From NCBI GenBank assembly GCA_963773035.1, contig CAVYZX010000007.1, forward strand, positions 147,158-211,157: a stretch of 64,000 bases of DNA, in the 5' to 3' direction. Position 1 is the first letter of the stretch; each line of letters begins with the position of its first letter. This stretch comes from CAVRXZ01 sp963773035. Its GTDB lineage: Bacteria; Acidobacteriota; Vicinamibacteria; Vicinamibacterales; CAVVIG01. Below, in pieces: positions 49,996 to 59,567 of the stretch. A model generated the notes under the pieces. The model saw only the letters and a program-made list of their open reading frames with translations. It had not been told where the DNA came from and searched no databases. The position numbers were made by a program, and so were the translations under genes.

Positions 49996-50011
49996 TGGTA
50001 CGGCGCTTGCC
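49996..50011 (+). promoter_or_regulatory. Sigma-54 promoter TGGTACGGCGCTTGCC
   Basis: 11 of 12 positions; one of the best matches. Predicted start about 50022, before ATG 50057. Confidence 0.85.
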
Positions 50012-50056
50012 TAGCAACCCAGCGCGGTTGTCCTCAAGCTTGGAGGAAGGTTCACT

Positions 50057-50332
50057 ATGTCCGCTCAGAGCTCCGCATCCGCTACGGCAGCATATGCGGC
50101 GAGACAGGCAGAACTGATTGCCGCCAAGACGACGTTAAGTGACTGGCTGGCGCTCGTACGTGCGGAGTATCTCGAGATTCCTGGCCTGCACCTGACGCGC
50201 GACCAGGTTCGGCGGCTGTGGAGCCTGGACGACGTCACCTGCGACTCGCTGCTTCGAACCCTGGTCGACGTGGGGTTCCTCAGGCAAACCGAGGCGGGCG
50301 CATACGTTCGCGCCGACGTCGGGGGTGGATGA
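50057..50332 (+). CDS. Small winged-helix-like protein (paralogue of 25781)
   Basis: A 91-residue protein. After a 30-residue helical lead (ATAAYAARQAELIAAKTTL), residues 36-85 (VRAEYLEIPGLHLTRDQVRRLWSLDDVTCDSLLRTLVDVGFLRQTEAGAYVRA) repeat the putative HTH of the 25781 product. SD TTGGAGGAAGG and ATG 50057. Strong UAS and sigma-54 promoter. The last 53 bases overlap the convergent CHAD gene. Candidate small DNA-binding regulator. Confidence 0.7.
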   Translation: MSAQSSASATAAYAARQAELIAAKTTLSDWLALVRAEYLEIPGLHLTRDQVRRLWSLDDVTCDSLLRTLVDVGFLRQTEAGAYVRADVGGG

Positions 50333-51831
50333 ATATCGGCATGCCTTGTCCAGTGCGTGGTGGTTTTGCGATCCCCACATTCGTGGCAGGCGCGACCAAT
50401 ATCGGGCGCCCCAGATAGTCTTCCAGCAGGTGCGTGGCGGTTGCTATTCGCGCGACGTTCTCTTTCGGATCTTTCAGGCCCGCGACACGAAGTTGGACGC
50501 ACGCCGGCGTATCGACTGCGCGAACTCCATGCGCAAACGTCGCGCCGCAGCGGCGGAACGCGCGCGCCAGGCGCAATACGCCGGCCAAGCCACGAACCTC
50601 GGCCTGACGTTCGGCGGACAACCGACCGAAGTGCTTGTGCCGCTCGGTCGGTTCAGCTCCACGGTGATAGCGCACGATTTCGGTGAGCACGTCCCATTCC
50701 TCGGACTCCCATCCGAGCGGCACCGGCAGCGCCCCCAAGATTTCGGAGGCCGCCTTGTGCCGAGGCTTGTGCCGGCCGCCGCTGCGGACGGCATGAAGCT
50801 GCGACGCCGTGCGGAGGATGGCCCGCCGCCTGTCGTCCAGGAAGCGTGGCTCAGCGCCGGAGGCGCCGAGAGCATCGAAGATCTGTAGCGTGAGACGCGA
50901 GATCTCGGCCGTACGGCGAGGATGCCGGTCCATGGCGCGCGCTGTCGTGCGCAGTCGTGCCTCCGTAGCCGCTGCGATCGTGATCTGGCGCGTCAGACCG
51001 GCGTTCCACACCTGCAGAAGGCCTCCAGGACCGTTTGTGTGCGCCCGATATTGCTCGATACACGACATGCGCTCGGCGTCGATCGCGTGGCGCAGAGGTC
51101 CAGTCTTGGCACCGAGGCCGTTTGTGTGCTCTGTGATCCATGTCTTGAGGACATCGAGATCATGAATTCCGCCGAGCAGGCCTTGCATCTGGCCGAGGCC
51201 TCTCGTCCCAGGCCGCCGATCGGCCGGGGAGCAGATTTTCGACGGTGTAGCGGAAGCGCTTCAACCCTATCCGTAGGGCGTGCCAGGGTTTTGGGGCTTG
51301 GGTGCGTCGCGTGCCGGCGTGCAATCGACGCAATTCGTCGTAGCGCTCGAGCGCGAGACATTTGGCTGCGAGGCTATTAGGTGGCACAAGGCGGGCGCGG
51401 CGCTCTACCGTGCGAGCGAGACGCTTCCATGCGCCCCGGTCAAATGCGCGAGCCACGCGGAGCACCTGGTCGCGGGGCTTCATTTGGCGGTCTTCCAAAG
51501 CGCTCAGCAGCCCTGGTCGGCTTGGGTCGTCTGCAGACGCGAGTTTCCTGACCCAGTTTTCGAGGACTTGCAGATCGCGTAGGGCGCCCAACGTTCGGAA
51601 CAGCTTGCGGGGCAGTTTCTTCATCTTGCACCAGGCCGGATGCGCGTCCACCTCTTCCATGATCGCCGCGATAGAACGACAGCGGCGAATGGCTACCCGC
51701 AGATCATGAACGGCATCAATATTGGCGGACTTCCGAAGACGGCGGAGTTCTTTCAGTACGCGGCGCATGCGGGACGTCAGCCCGACTCGCGCAGCCCGGC
51801 GTCGGTGATCAATCGATGTTGCAGAAGCCAT
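50280..51831 (-). CDS. CHAD domain protein with HD-like Ppx C-terminal domain, frameshifted
   Basis: From ATG 51831: CHAD domain half (VHDLRVAIRRCRSIAAIME, KLPRKLFRTLGALRDLQVLENWV, ALRIGLKRFRYTVENLLP) up to about 51205, where a one-base shift is needed. The next frame continues MQGLLGGIHDLDVLKTWI (CHAD second half) and an HD/Ppx-C-like helical domain (RRTAEISRLTLQIFDAL, HKPRHKAASEILGALPVPLGW, VRYHRGAEPTERHKHFGRLSAERQAEVRGLAGVLRLARAF). CHAD domains bind polyphosphate; the C-terminal domain resembles exopolyphosphatase HD regions. A polyphosphate-linked stress function is inferred. Confidence 0.72.
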
Positions 51832-51853
51832 GAGACCGATATCTGCCGAGACT

Positions 51854-52342
51854 TCACTTCGGCTTCTGAAGGGACGTGAGATAGGCGAGCAGATCCGCGA
51901 GTTGTCTGACGGTCATGGCGCGGCTGAAATCCCCCATCGGCGATAACAACATCGACTCGAGCCGCTTCTTGACCTCGTCACTGGTTCTGATGCTCATCGA
52001 ATGAGACGGCACGATGATCGCGGCGGCCACCTCGGAAACTGGTCGGAGTCCAAGTGTGTAATCCAGGTCAGGTCCCTGCGTTCCACTGACTGGCGCCGGA
52101 AATCTCGTCTCCCCAGGCACTCGATGGCAGACTACACACTTGAGATCGAGAAATGCTTGCCGCCCGGCCCCGGCGTCGCCGCTCGGGAGGACGACTGTCA
52201 CGTCCCTGGTGTCGTACTGCGCGGGCGCAGCCCGTGCTGCTTGCGGCTCTTGCGGCGGTACTGGGGGCGGGTTCGTGCAAGAGAGCGCGGTTGTCGAGGA
52301 CAAGACGAGAAGAGCGGCAAGAGCATTCAATGTCCCACGCAT
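51854..52342 (-). CDS. Exported monoheme cytochrome c
   Basis: A 162-residue protein with a signal or lipoprotein-like segment (LNALAALLVLSSTTALSC, lipobox Cys), a linker, then AGRQAFLDLKCVVCHRVPGETRFPAPVSGTQGPDL (heme motif CVVCH, about 79-83) and an axial Met candidate (SMLLSPMGDFSRAMTV). SD AAGGAGG before ATG 52342. Followed by the CHAD gene after 22 bases. Confidence 0.82.
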   Translation of the reverse strand: MRGTLNALAALLVLSSTTALSCTNPPPVPPQEPQAARAAPAQYDTRDVTVVLPSGDAGAGRQAFLDLKCVVCHRVPGETRFPAPVSGTQGPDLDYTLGLRPVSEVAAAIIVPSHSMSIRTSDEVKKRLESMLLSPMGDFSRAMTVRQLADLLAYLTSLQKPK

Positions 52343-52362
52343 GAGACACCTCCTTGGCGACG

Positions 52363-52460
52363 GATCAGCTGACATACACAGACGACCGATTGGGAATGAC
52401 ATTTCAGCATCGTGATCAGCTGACATACGCAGACACCGACTGGCGATGACATTTCAGCAT
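52363..52460. repeat. Two tandem 47-48 bp repeats, possible insertion-element end
   Basis: Units 52363-52410 and 52414-52460 both begin GATCAGCTGACATAC and end ATGACATTTCAGCAT with small differences between. Unit 1 lies just upstream of the cytochrome gene; unit 2 abuts the KASIII remnant. The tandem terminal repeats recall IS21-type ends, but no transposase is here. Confidence 0.6.
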
Positions 52461-52464
52461 GTCC

Positions 52465-52700
52465 CCAGCGAACGAGCGCGGCGGCGGAATAGTCGCCGGC
52501 GTGCGAAAATCCTCCGAGCGCGACCAAGCCTCCTGCTGCCAACTTGTCGTTGGCGATGGCATCGTCGAGATTGATAGGGATCGCGGCGCCGAAGAGATTT
52601 CCGTACTTGTCGTACGTGTCATGGTGTCTCTCAGGCGGAAGCGCGAGAGCCTCACGCCAGTTCCGAAGGAAGATCGGATTGGGCTGAGCGCCGCTGACGG
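52465..52700 (-). pseudogene. C-terminal remnant of a ketoacyl-ACP synthase III-like gene
   Basis: The minus-strand frame reads ALPPERHHDTYDKYGNLFGAAIPINLDDAIANDKLAAGGLVALGGFSHAGDYSAAALVRWG. The YGNxxxAxIPxxLDDAI block and the GGF...GAALVRW end are the KASIII (FabH-like) C-terminus. The rest of the gene is missing and the original stop is replaced by the repeat, so the remnant is deleted at both sides. It adjoins a CrtI-like oxidoreductase/aminotransferase operon. Confidence 0.55.
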
Positions 52701-52721
52701 AGGCGTTGCGCGCAGCGGTAC

Positions 52722-54059
52722 TCACGAGCCCTGTCCACACGGTGCAATCCTCGCAAAGATTTGACCGAGTCGCGCGATACCCTCGCGGATCAACTCCGGC
52801 GAGGCGTGCGTGAAGTTGAGCCGCAACGTGTTCGAGCCGCTTCGGTCGGCGCAAAACGCCGCGCCGGGCACGAACGCCACGTTCCTGGCGATGGCCTCGA
52901 TCAGTACCGTGGCCGCATCGAGCGGCTCTGGCAGCGTGACCCACACGAAGAAGCCGCCTGCCGGCGTCGTCCACGTGACGGTTGTCGGAAACGACACAGC
53001 CATCGCCTCGAGCATCGCATCGCGACGCTCCGCGTATGCCAGTCGCAGCTTTTCGACGTGCTTATCAAGAAATCCCGACTGCAGGAAGTCAAGAGCGATG
53101 GACTGCGCGAGGGGGCTCGTGTGTAGATCGGCCGTCTGCTTGGCCCGGTTGAGTTGAGTGATGACGTCGGAGGGCCCGATCACCCAACCCACTCGAAGGC
53201 CGGGGGAAAGAGTCTTCGAGAACGAGCCGACGTACAGCACGTTACCGAGCGAGGACACGTGACCCGTGTCCCGCTCTTCCACGTCGACGGCAAGGAGCGG
53301 TGCCACGTCTTGTCCGCTGTAACGCAATTGCCCATACGCGTCGTCTTCCACAATCGGCACACCGTGCCGGGCCGCCAATCGAACCAGCGCGCGGCGTCGC
53401 TCGATTGAGAGGACTGCGCCGGTCGGGTTCTGAAAGGTGGGGATCGAGTACATGAACTTCGGCCTTGCTCGCAGCATCGCCTCGACATCATCCACGACCA
53501 AGCCCTGGTCGTCGACTCCGACTGAAAGGAACCGGGCCTGGTAGGTCGCCCATGCCTGAAGCGCGCCAATGTAGGTCGGGCGCTCGACAAGAACACTGTC
53601 GCCGGGATCGATCATGATCCGACCGATAAGGTCGAGCCCCTGCTGCGCTCCAGTCGTCACGAGCACGTTTTGCGCACCCACGTGGAGGCCGTGACGAGTA
53701 GCCCGGTACGCAAGGGCCTCCCGCAGCGCAGGTACGCCATCGGTCGTGCCGTATTGCAGTGCGCGCGATCCATGAGCCCGCAAGACTCTCTCGCTGGCGT
53801 TGCAGAATTCGTCGATGGGGAACAGCTCTTCTGCGGGCATGCCCCCGGCGAAAGAGATGATGCCCGGCTTGAGGCTGATTTCCTGGAGCTCGCGGATCGG
53901 TGAGCCGCGCATGGATCGTGCGCGGTCCGCGAAGAGGCGCGGCCACGGCACTGGTGGTAGCGCGGCGTCTCCGGAGTGAGCCACGTCACAAGAAATGTTT
54001 GACCAGCCATTCGTCTCGTTATGTTCGATCTCGAACATCGGCCGCTCGTCAATGCGCAT
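52722..54059 (-). CDS. PLP-dependent aminotransferase (class I/II, MocR/2-aminoadipate type)
   Basis: A 445-residue fold-type I aminotransferase: SLKPGIISFAGGMPAEELFPID, YGTTDGVPALREALA, NVLVTTGAQQGLDLIGRIMIDPGDSVLVERPTY, EDDAYGQLRY and the PLP-lysine in VGSFSKTLSPGLRVGWVIG (about 275). Transfers an amino group from an unknown donor, possibly 2-aminoadipate or branched substrates. Start ATG 54059 overlaps the FAD oxidoreductase stop by 11 bases, so the two are in one operon. Confidence 0.9.
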   Translation of the reverse strand: MRIDERPMFEIEHNETNGWSNISCDVAHSGDAALPPVPWPRLFADRARSMRGSPIRELQEISLKPGIISFAGGMPAEELFPIDEFCNASERVLRAHGSRALQYGTTDGVPALREALAYRATRHGLHVGAQNVLVTTGAQQGLDLIGRIMIDPGDSVLVERPTYIGALQAWATYQARFLSVGVDDQGLVVDDVEAMLRARPKFMYSIPTFQNPTGAVLSIERRRALVRLAARHGVPIVEDDAYGQLRYSGQDVAPLLAVDVEERDTGHVSSLGNVLYVGSFSKTLSPGLRVGWVIGPSDVITQLNRAKQTADLHTSPLAQSIALDFLQSGFLDKHVEKLRLAYAERRDAMLEAMAVSFPTTVTWTTPAGGFFVWVTLPEPLDAATVLIEAIARNVAFVPGAAFCADRSGSNTLRLNFTHASPELIREGIARLGQIFARIAPCGQGS

Positions 54060-55551
54060 GTTGCACCTGCGAGGGTGTCTGGATACGGGGAGGCACAAAT
54101 GTGCGTCCCAGCGCGGAGCAGATGATTTCCACGACATGTCGGCCGGACATCGTGGCGGTCGGCACGCCTCCACCGGGCTCGACCCATTGCCCTGCCATAT
54201 AGAAGCGATCCAGTCCCTGCAGCTGTTTTGGGACGTGCTTGAACGCGTTTGACGTCGGTGTCCACCCTTCGAATGCGCCTCGCCAGGCACGCGCATTTCG
54301 CCAAAACGTGAGCGGCGTGGCTACATCCGTCATTTCGAGCCCTGCCTTCACGCCGGGAATGTGGCGATCGATCGCGGTCAGCACGCGATCGGCAGCCAGA
54401 TCTTTCTCGTGTTGATACTGGACACCTCGCGTGGCCCACCAGTCGTACTCGGTGGAGAGCATGGCCTGGACCATGGTGTGTCCAGGCGGCGCGAATGCAG
54501 GGTCTTCGTTGTAGATCCGCAGATAGAGATGCTCGTTGCTGTAGCCGCCGACAACGAGTGGATCAATCCCGTCGATGAGCAGCGTGGACGGCTGCCGTTC
54601 CAACGACTGCGACACGCCGAAGCTGGCGAGGACAATAGGCTGGAACATCTTCCAGCGGTCCATCCGCTCCTTCCATTCGGAAGCGCCGTAGCGTCCAGCG
54701 AGAAGCCGGAACACGGTCTCCGGCGCGCTGCCCGTGGACACCACCACGTCGGCGTCGATCATCGTCCCGTCGGTCAGGCGGACGCCGGTTGCTCGATGGT
54801 TCGTTACAAGAATTTCTTCGACGGTCGTGTTCACGATTGCGACGCCGCCGAGATCGCAATAGTGTTCAATGAGGGCGTTGCGGAAACGCGCGGTGCCGCC
54901 GACGGGGCGCGACAGCCATCCGCGCGATAGATATCCGAGAACGAACAGCAGAAACAGCGTCGGTGTCTCTGGTGGGACGAGGCGCCGGAACAACGCGCGC
55001 AGTGTCGGATTCTGGAGGCGCTCGTCGGCCCAGACGCCGACAGGCTTCCGGAAATGCGCAAGGGTTCCGACTTCGGCGAGGACTCTCCAGACGCCGCGCA
55101 GGCGCTCGCTGAAATCGGCGAGCTCGGGCGCCTGTTCCACCGGTGGACCCAGCTCGACAATCCGGTCTGCGGCGTCGATCAACCGAGCCAGCTCGCCAGC
55201 GTCCATGGGCGCCAGTGCACGAAGCGCGTCCTCGGTGCGGGTCAAGTCGCGACCGATGCTCACGTCCCAGCCGTCACGGGCGTGACGATAGGTGACGAAC
55301 TCGTCGAGCGTCCGAAGCGCCACGGCCGGAACGATGCCCAGCTCCTCATAGATGCGCTGGAACGGGCCGCCCGTCAGCCAATGAATGCAGCCGTCAACCA
55401 GGTAGGGCCCTCGGCGCCACGCGGTGCAGACGCCGCCAAGGGCGAGGTTGTGCTCGACAATGGTCACCTCGAAATCGTTCGCGAGCGCGTAACAACCGGT
55501 TGACAGACCCGCGAGCCCGCCGCCGACGATGACGAGTTTCGGCCTGGCCAT
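54049..55551 (-). CDS. FAD-dependent oxidoreductase (phytoene desaturase/CrtI-like)
   Basis: A 500-residue flavoprotein: dinucleotide motif KLVIVGGGLAGLSTGCYALANDFEVTIVE (residues 4-32), GGVCTAWRRGPYLVDGCIHWLTGG, DADVVVSTGSAPETVF and a C-terminal FAD motif FYMAGQWVEPGGGVPTATMSGRHVVE. It resembles CrtI/prolycopene isomerase-type enzymes; substrate may be a polyene, lipid or membrane intermediate. ATG 55551 is required by the N-terminal fold and sits two bases after the start predicted from the sigma-54 element at 55564. Confidence 0.88.
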   Translation of the reverse strand: MARPKLVIVGGGLAGLSTGCYALANDFEVTIVEHNLALGGVCTAWRRGPYLVDGCIHWLTGGPFQRIYEELGIVPAVALRTLDEFVTYRHARDGWDVSIGRDLTRTEDALRALAPMDAGELARLIDAADRIVELGPPVEQAPELADFSERLRGVWRVLAEVGTLAHFRKPVGVWADERLQNPTLRALFRRLVPPETPTLFLLFVLGYLSRGWLSRPVGGTARFRNALIEHYCDLGGVAIVNTTVEEILVTNHRATGVRLTDGTMIDADVVVSTGSAPETVFRLLAGRYGASEWKERMDRWKMFQPIVLASFGVSQSLERQPSTLLIDGIDPLVVGGYSNEHLYLRIYNEDPAFAPPGHTMVQAMLSTEYDWWATRGVQYQHEKDLAADRVLTAIDRHIPGVKAGLEMTDVATPLTFWRNARAWRGAFEGWTPTSNAFKHVPKQLQGLDRFYMAGQWVEPGGGVPTATMSGRHVVEIICSALGRTFVPPRIQTPSQVQHAH

Positions 55552-55563
55552 GCTGTGGCGTCG

Positions 55564-55579
55564 AGCAAACGGCATACCC
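55564..55579 (-). promoter_or_regulatory. Sigma-54 promoter GGGTATGCCGTTTGCT (minus strand)
   Basis: 11 of 12 positions. Predicted start about 55553, two bases before ATG 55551. Confidence 0.7.
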
Positions 55580-55641
55580 GGGCGAGAGATGCGTGCCGCT
55601 GAATCCGCTTTGTCATCGCTTAGTCGGGCGCGGGTCGGCGA

Positions 55642-55677
55642 GGGGAACTCTTCCCACTCGGCGCGAAATTTTTCACG
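55642..55677. promoter_or_regulatory. UAS shared by divergent sigma-54 promoters
   Basis: Boxes GGGGAACTCTTCCC and GCGAAATTTTTCACGC; about 82 bp from the minus -24 element (55577) and 138 bp from the plus one (55797). Confidence 0.65.
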
Positions 55678-55796
55678 CTGACGATCCTCTCGCTTCACAA
55701 AGGTCTGCGAGCGTTCTGCGCAACGCGAACAAGGGCGGCTCGCCGAACGATTTGCGAGTCGGCGCTGCAGATGGCCGGATCCAACATTGCAGGGCC

Positions 55797-55812
55797 TGGT
55801 CTATGGCGTGCT
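55797..55812 (+). promoter_or_regulatory. Sigma-54-like promoter TGGTCTATGGCGTGCT
   Basis: 10 of 12 positions. Predicted start about 55824, before ATG 55835; this rules out the longer frame opening at 55787. Confidence 0.5.
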
Positions 55813-55834
55813 TCTGGATTCCATTCGTCCGTCC

Positions 55835-58800
55835 ATGAGTCCGAGTCCGCTGCGTACCGCCACCCACACAACAGAACTCGGCGTGCCGGGGTACACGTTT
55901 GCGGACCTCCACGACCCGGAGCGGCTTGCTTCCCTGTACGAACGCTTCTGCCAGGAGGTCGAGGCGGCTGACCCCGGGTTGTGGCACGAGTGGGACGCCT
56001 ATCGATCGGCGCCCGATGCACCGCGTCCGCCGATTGCGTTATCGAACCTGCTCGTCACGATGGCGCCATACGTGAGTCGCTTCGTCGGCCGACTCTTTCA
56101 CGTCGGGCCGAGCGTTGACGCGCTGGCGACCATCACGCGCAATCAGGACGATCTCTTCCGCTTCAAAGTGGACTTCGTCCGCCGCCGCGTTCTCCCGCTC
56201 GTAAAAGGAGGAGTGCGCGTCGTCTCGACGCCGGACGACGAGGAGGTCGTCGCGGCGTTGATCGCGGGCTCGTCCGGGGCCGCCGCAGACAGCCGAGACC
56301 TGGAGCTCGCCGTCGCGCGCGCCGGCTGCGCACTGATGGACCTCGAAAAGGCAGACGGCGACCACGTCGCCTCGCAGGTCGCCAGCCTGAAGCGCTGGTG
56401 CGCGGCTCGTCTGCACGATCCCGCCTATCGCGAGTGGGTGATCTTCCGGTTTGCCGAAACGCTCGACTACTGGCGCCTTGTCACCGTGCAGCGGCTGCGA
56501 TCGAACCTGCCCGAGTGGATGGCCGGCCCCGATGATCGACTGCGCCGCCGGGACGGCTTCAAGCTGACCGACGCACGCATGCGCCCACGCGAAGTCCTGA
56601 ACGAGATTCATTACTGCGTGCTCTGCCACGAGCGCGACAAGGATTCGTGCTCGAAAGGACTGCGCGAGTCCGGAAGCAAGAGCGGAGAAAGTGAGCCAGG
56701 CTGGGAAGATTGCCCTCAACCCGCTCGGCATCCCTCTGAGTGGGTGCCCGCTTGACGAAAAAATATCCGAGATGCATCTGATGCGGAAGGCGGGTGATGC
56801 GATCGCTGCGCTCGCGCTCGTCATGCTCGACAACCCTATGTGCCCGGGCACGGGCCATCGCATCTGCAACGACTGCATGAAATCGTGCATCTACCAGAAG
56901 CAGGAGCCGGTCAACATCCCGCAGATCGAAACCGGGGTGCTGACTGATGTCCTGCGGCTGCCGTGGGGCGTCGAGATATACGGACTGCTGACGCGATGGA
57001 ATCCCCTGAACGTGCGCCGGCCACATGCGCTGCCATACAACGGCAAGAATATTCTCGTCGTCGGCCTCGGGCCTGCGGGCTATACGCTCGCCCACTACCT
57101 CGCGAACGAAGGCTTCGGGATCGTGGGCATCGACGGTCTGAAGATCGAGCCACTGCCATCGGAGATTGTCGGTACCGATGAAGCGCCGCCCCTGCCCATC
57201 CGCGACTGGAGGGAGGTCTATCGCCAGCTCGACGATCGCGTGCTCGAAGGTTTCGGCGGCGTGTCGGAGTACGGCATCACCGTGCGGTGGGACAAGAACT
57301 TCCTCACGCTGCTGCATCTGACGCTGGCGCGGCGTCGTGGCGTCAAGATGTACGGCGGAATCCGGTTTGGCGGCACGCTGTCGGTCGAGGACGCGTGGAC
57401 GTACGGCTTCGATCACGTGGCGATTGCCACCGGCGCCGGACGTCCGACTGTCATCGACGTCAAGAACAACCTGATCCGCGGGATTAGAAAAGCGAGCGAT
57501 TTCCTGATGGCGCTTCAGCTCACGGGCGCGTTCAAGCGCGAGGCGCTGCCGAACCTGCAGGTGCGCGTGCCAGCCGTCGTGATCGGCGGCGGCCTGACCG
57601 CGATCGATACCGCGACGGAGTTGATGGCGTACTACCCGCAGCAAGTGGAAAAGACGCTCCAGCGCTACGACATCCTGGCTGCTGAATGCGGTGAGAACCG
57701 CGTTCGTGGCGCGTACGATGCGGAGGAGCTCGAGCTGCTTGATGAGTATCTGACCCACGGTCGTGCGGTGCGTGCCGAGCGGGCACGCGCCGAGGCGGCG
57801 GGCGAAGTACCCAACTTCGTCCCGCTTGTGCGGGCCTGGGGAGGTGTCACCATTGCCTATCGCAAGCGGCTGGTGGATTCACCCGCGTACCGTCTGAACC
57901 ATGAGGAAGTGAGTCAAGGCGCTCGAAGAGGGCATCGCGTTCGCGGAGAACCTGAACCCGATCGCCGCCGTTCCCGACGAGCGCGGGGCTGTCAAGGAAA
58001 TGCTGTTCAGGCGGGATGGGCGGGAGGGGCAGGAGGGGCGGGAAGGGCGGGAAGGGCTGGAGAGGCAGGAGGGGCGGGAAGGACTGGACGCGAGCGTGAC
58101 GCTGCCGGCTCGGACGGTCCTTGTCGCCGCGGGGACGACGCCCAACATTACATACGAGAAAGAGACCAGAGGCACTTTTCAGCTCGACGCAAAGAGGAAG
58201 TTCTTCCAACCACACGTGGTGTCCCGCGGTGGCGACGGCCGTTTTCGCCTGAGCCCGGACGCGAACGGTTTTTTCACGTCATACGATGCCGACGGCCGCT
58301 TCGTGAGTTACTACGGCGACAACCATCCGCGCTATGCAGGCAACGTCGTGAAGGCGATGGCGTCGGCGAAAGACGGTTTTCCGTACGTCGTCAGTCTGTT
58401 CGCGACGGAACTGTTGTCGCTGGACGTATCGACCCAGGACGGGCGGGACGCGGCATGGGCAGCGCTTGTGCAGCGCCTCGATGCCGACTTCCAGGCGCAC
58501 GTCGAAGACGTGGTGCGCCTCACGCCCACTATCGTCGAAGTCATCGTCAAGGCCCCCGCCGCGGCGCGGCACTTTCGTCCGGGCCAGTTCTACCGGTTGC
58601 AGAATTACGAGTCGGTCGCGAAGCGAGTCAACGGGACCCCGCTGTTGATGGAGGGAGTCGCGCTAACGGGTGCCTGGGTCGACAAAGAGAAGGGGCTCTT
58701 GGCGCTGATCGCGCTCGAGCTCGGCGTGTCGAGTCGGCTTGTGGCGTACCTGAGGAAGGGCGAGCCGGTGGTGGTGATGGGACCAACCGGCGCGCCGACC

Positions 58801-59463
58801 GTCATTCCCGAGCATCGAAACGTCCTGCTGCTCGGTGGCGGTCTGGGCAATGCCGTGCTCTTCTCGATCGCCAAGGGGATGCGCGAGGCCCGCAACCAGG
58901 TCCTGTACTTCGCCGGATATAAGAAGGGCGAAGACCTGTTCAAGCGTGAAAGCATTGAAGCGGCCACAGACCAAGTGATCTGGAGCACTGAGACCGGCGC
59001 GGAGATCGAGCCCCGGCGCCCGCAGGACGCGCACTTTCGCGGCAACATCGTACAAGCGATGCTCGCATACCAGCGTGGAGAATTAGGCGAGCGAGTACTG
59101 CCGCTGGATACGATCGATCGCATCGTCGCGATTGGGTCGGCCACGATGATGGCGGCAGTCAAGGCGGCACGCCACGATGTGCTCAAGCCGCACTTGAAGC
59201 CCGACCATGTCGGCATCGCCAGCATCAACTCGCCCATGCAGTGCATGATGAAAGAGGTGTGCGCGCAATGCCTGCAGAAGCACGTCAATCACGCCACCGG
59301 CGAGGAGACAGTCGTCTTCTCGTGCTTCAACCAGGACCAAGAGATGGATCGAGTCGATTTCGTCAATCTGGCGGCGCGACTGCGGCAGAACACCGTACAG
59401 GAGAAGCTGGCCAACCTCTGGCTCGATCACCTGTTGAAGGACCAGACACTCGCGCACGTCTGA
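55835..59463 (+). CDS. Multidomain GltD/PyrK-type iron-sulfur flavoprotein oxidoreductase, two frameshifts
   Basis: Read as one protein of about 1200 residues with one-base shifts near 56695 and 57917. Part 1 (55835-56695): helical and Fe-S N-terminal region with CVLCHERDKDSCSK. Part 2 (56691-57917): GltD-like, CPGTGHRICNDCMKSC, then FAD/NAD Rossmann motif ILVVGLGPAGYTLAHYLANEGF and VIGGGLTAIDTA. Part 3 (to 59463): PyrK/FNR-like electron-transfer module (HFRPGQFYRLQNYE, NVLLLGGGLGNAVLFSIA) ending in CMMKEVCAQCLQK...CF, a 2Fe-2S ligand set. Likely moves electrons between NAD(P)H, flavins and Fe-S clusters. Contains a GREG repeat tract at 58017-58086. Confidence 0.8.
58017..58086 (+). repeat. 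G-rich minisatellite (GGGCGGGAG-like units) inside the oxidoreductase gene
   Basis: About 70 bases of GGGCGGGAG/GGGCAGGAG units encode DGREGQEGREGREGLERQ and a further EGREG unit. The strand is nearly all purine with many GGG runs, so length variation or G-quadruplex formation is plausible. Confidence 0.75.
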
Positions 59464-59567
59464 GGCGTACGCTCGAAGAGACACCGGAGCCTTCGGCATC
59501 ATGGTTGCTTGAGTGTGTTCCCAAAGGCTGCCTGCCGGAGTTTTGGCAGAAAGCCGGGAGGATTCCC

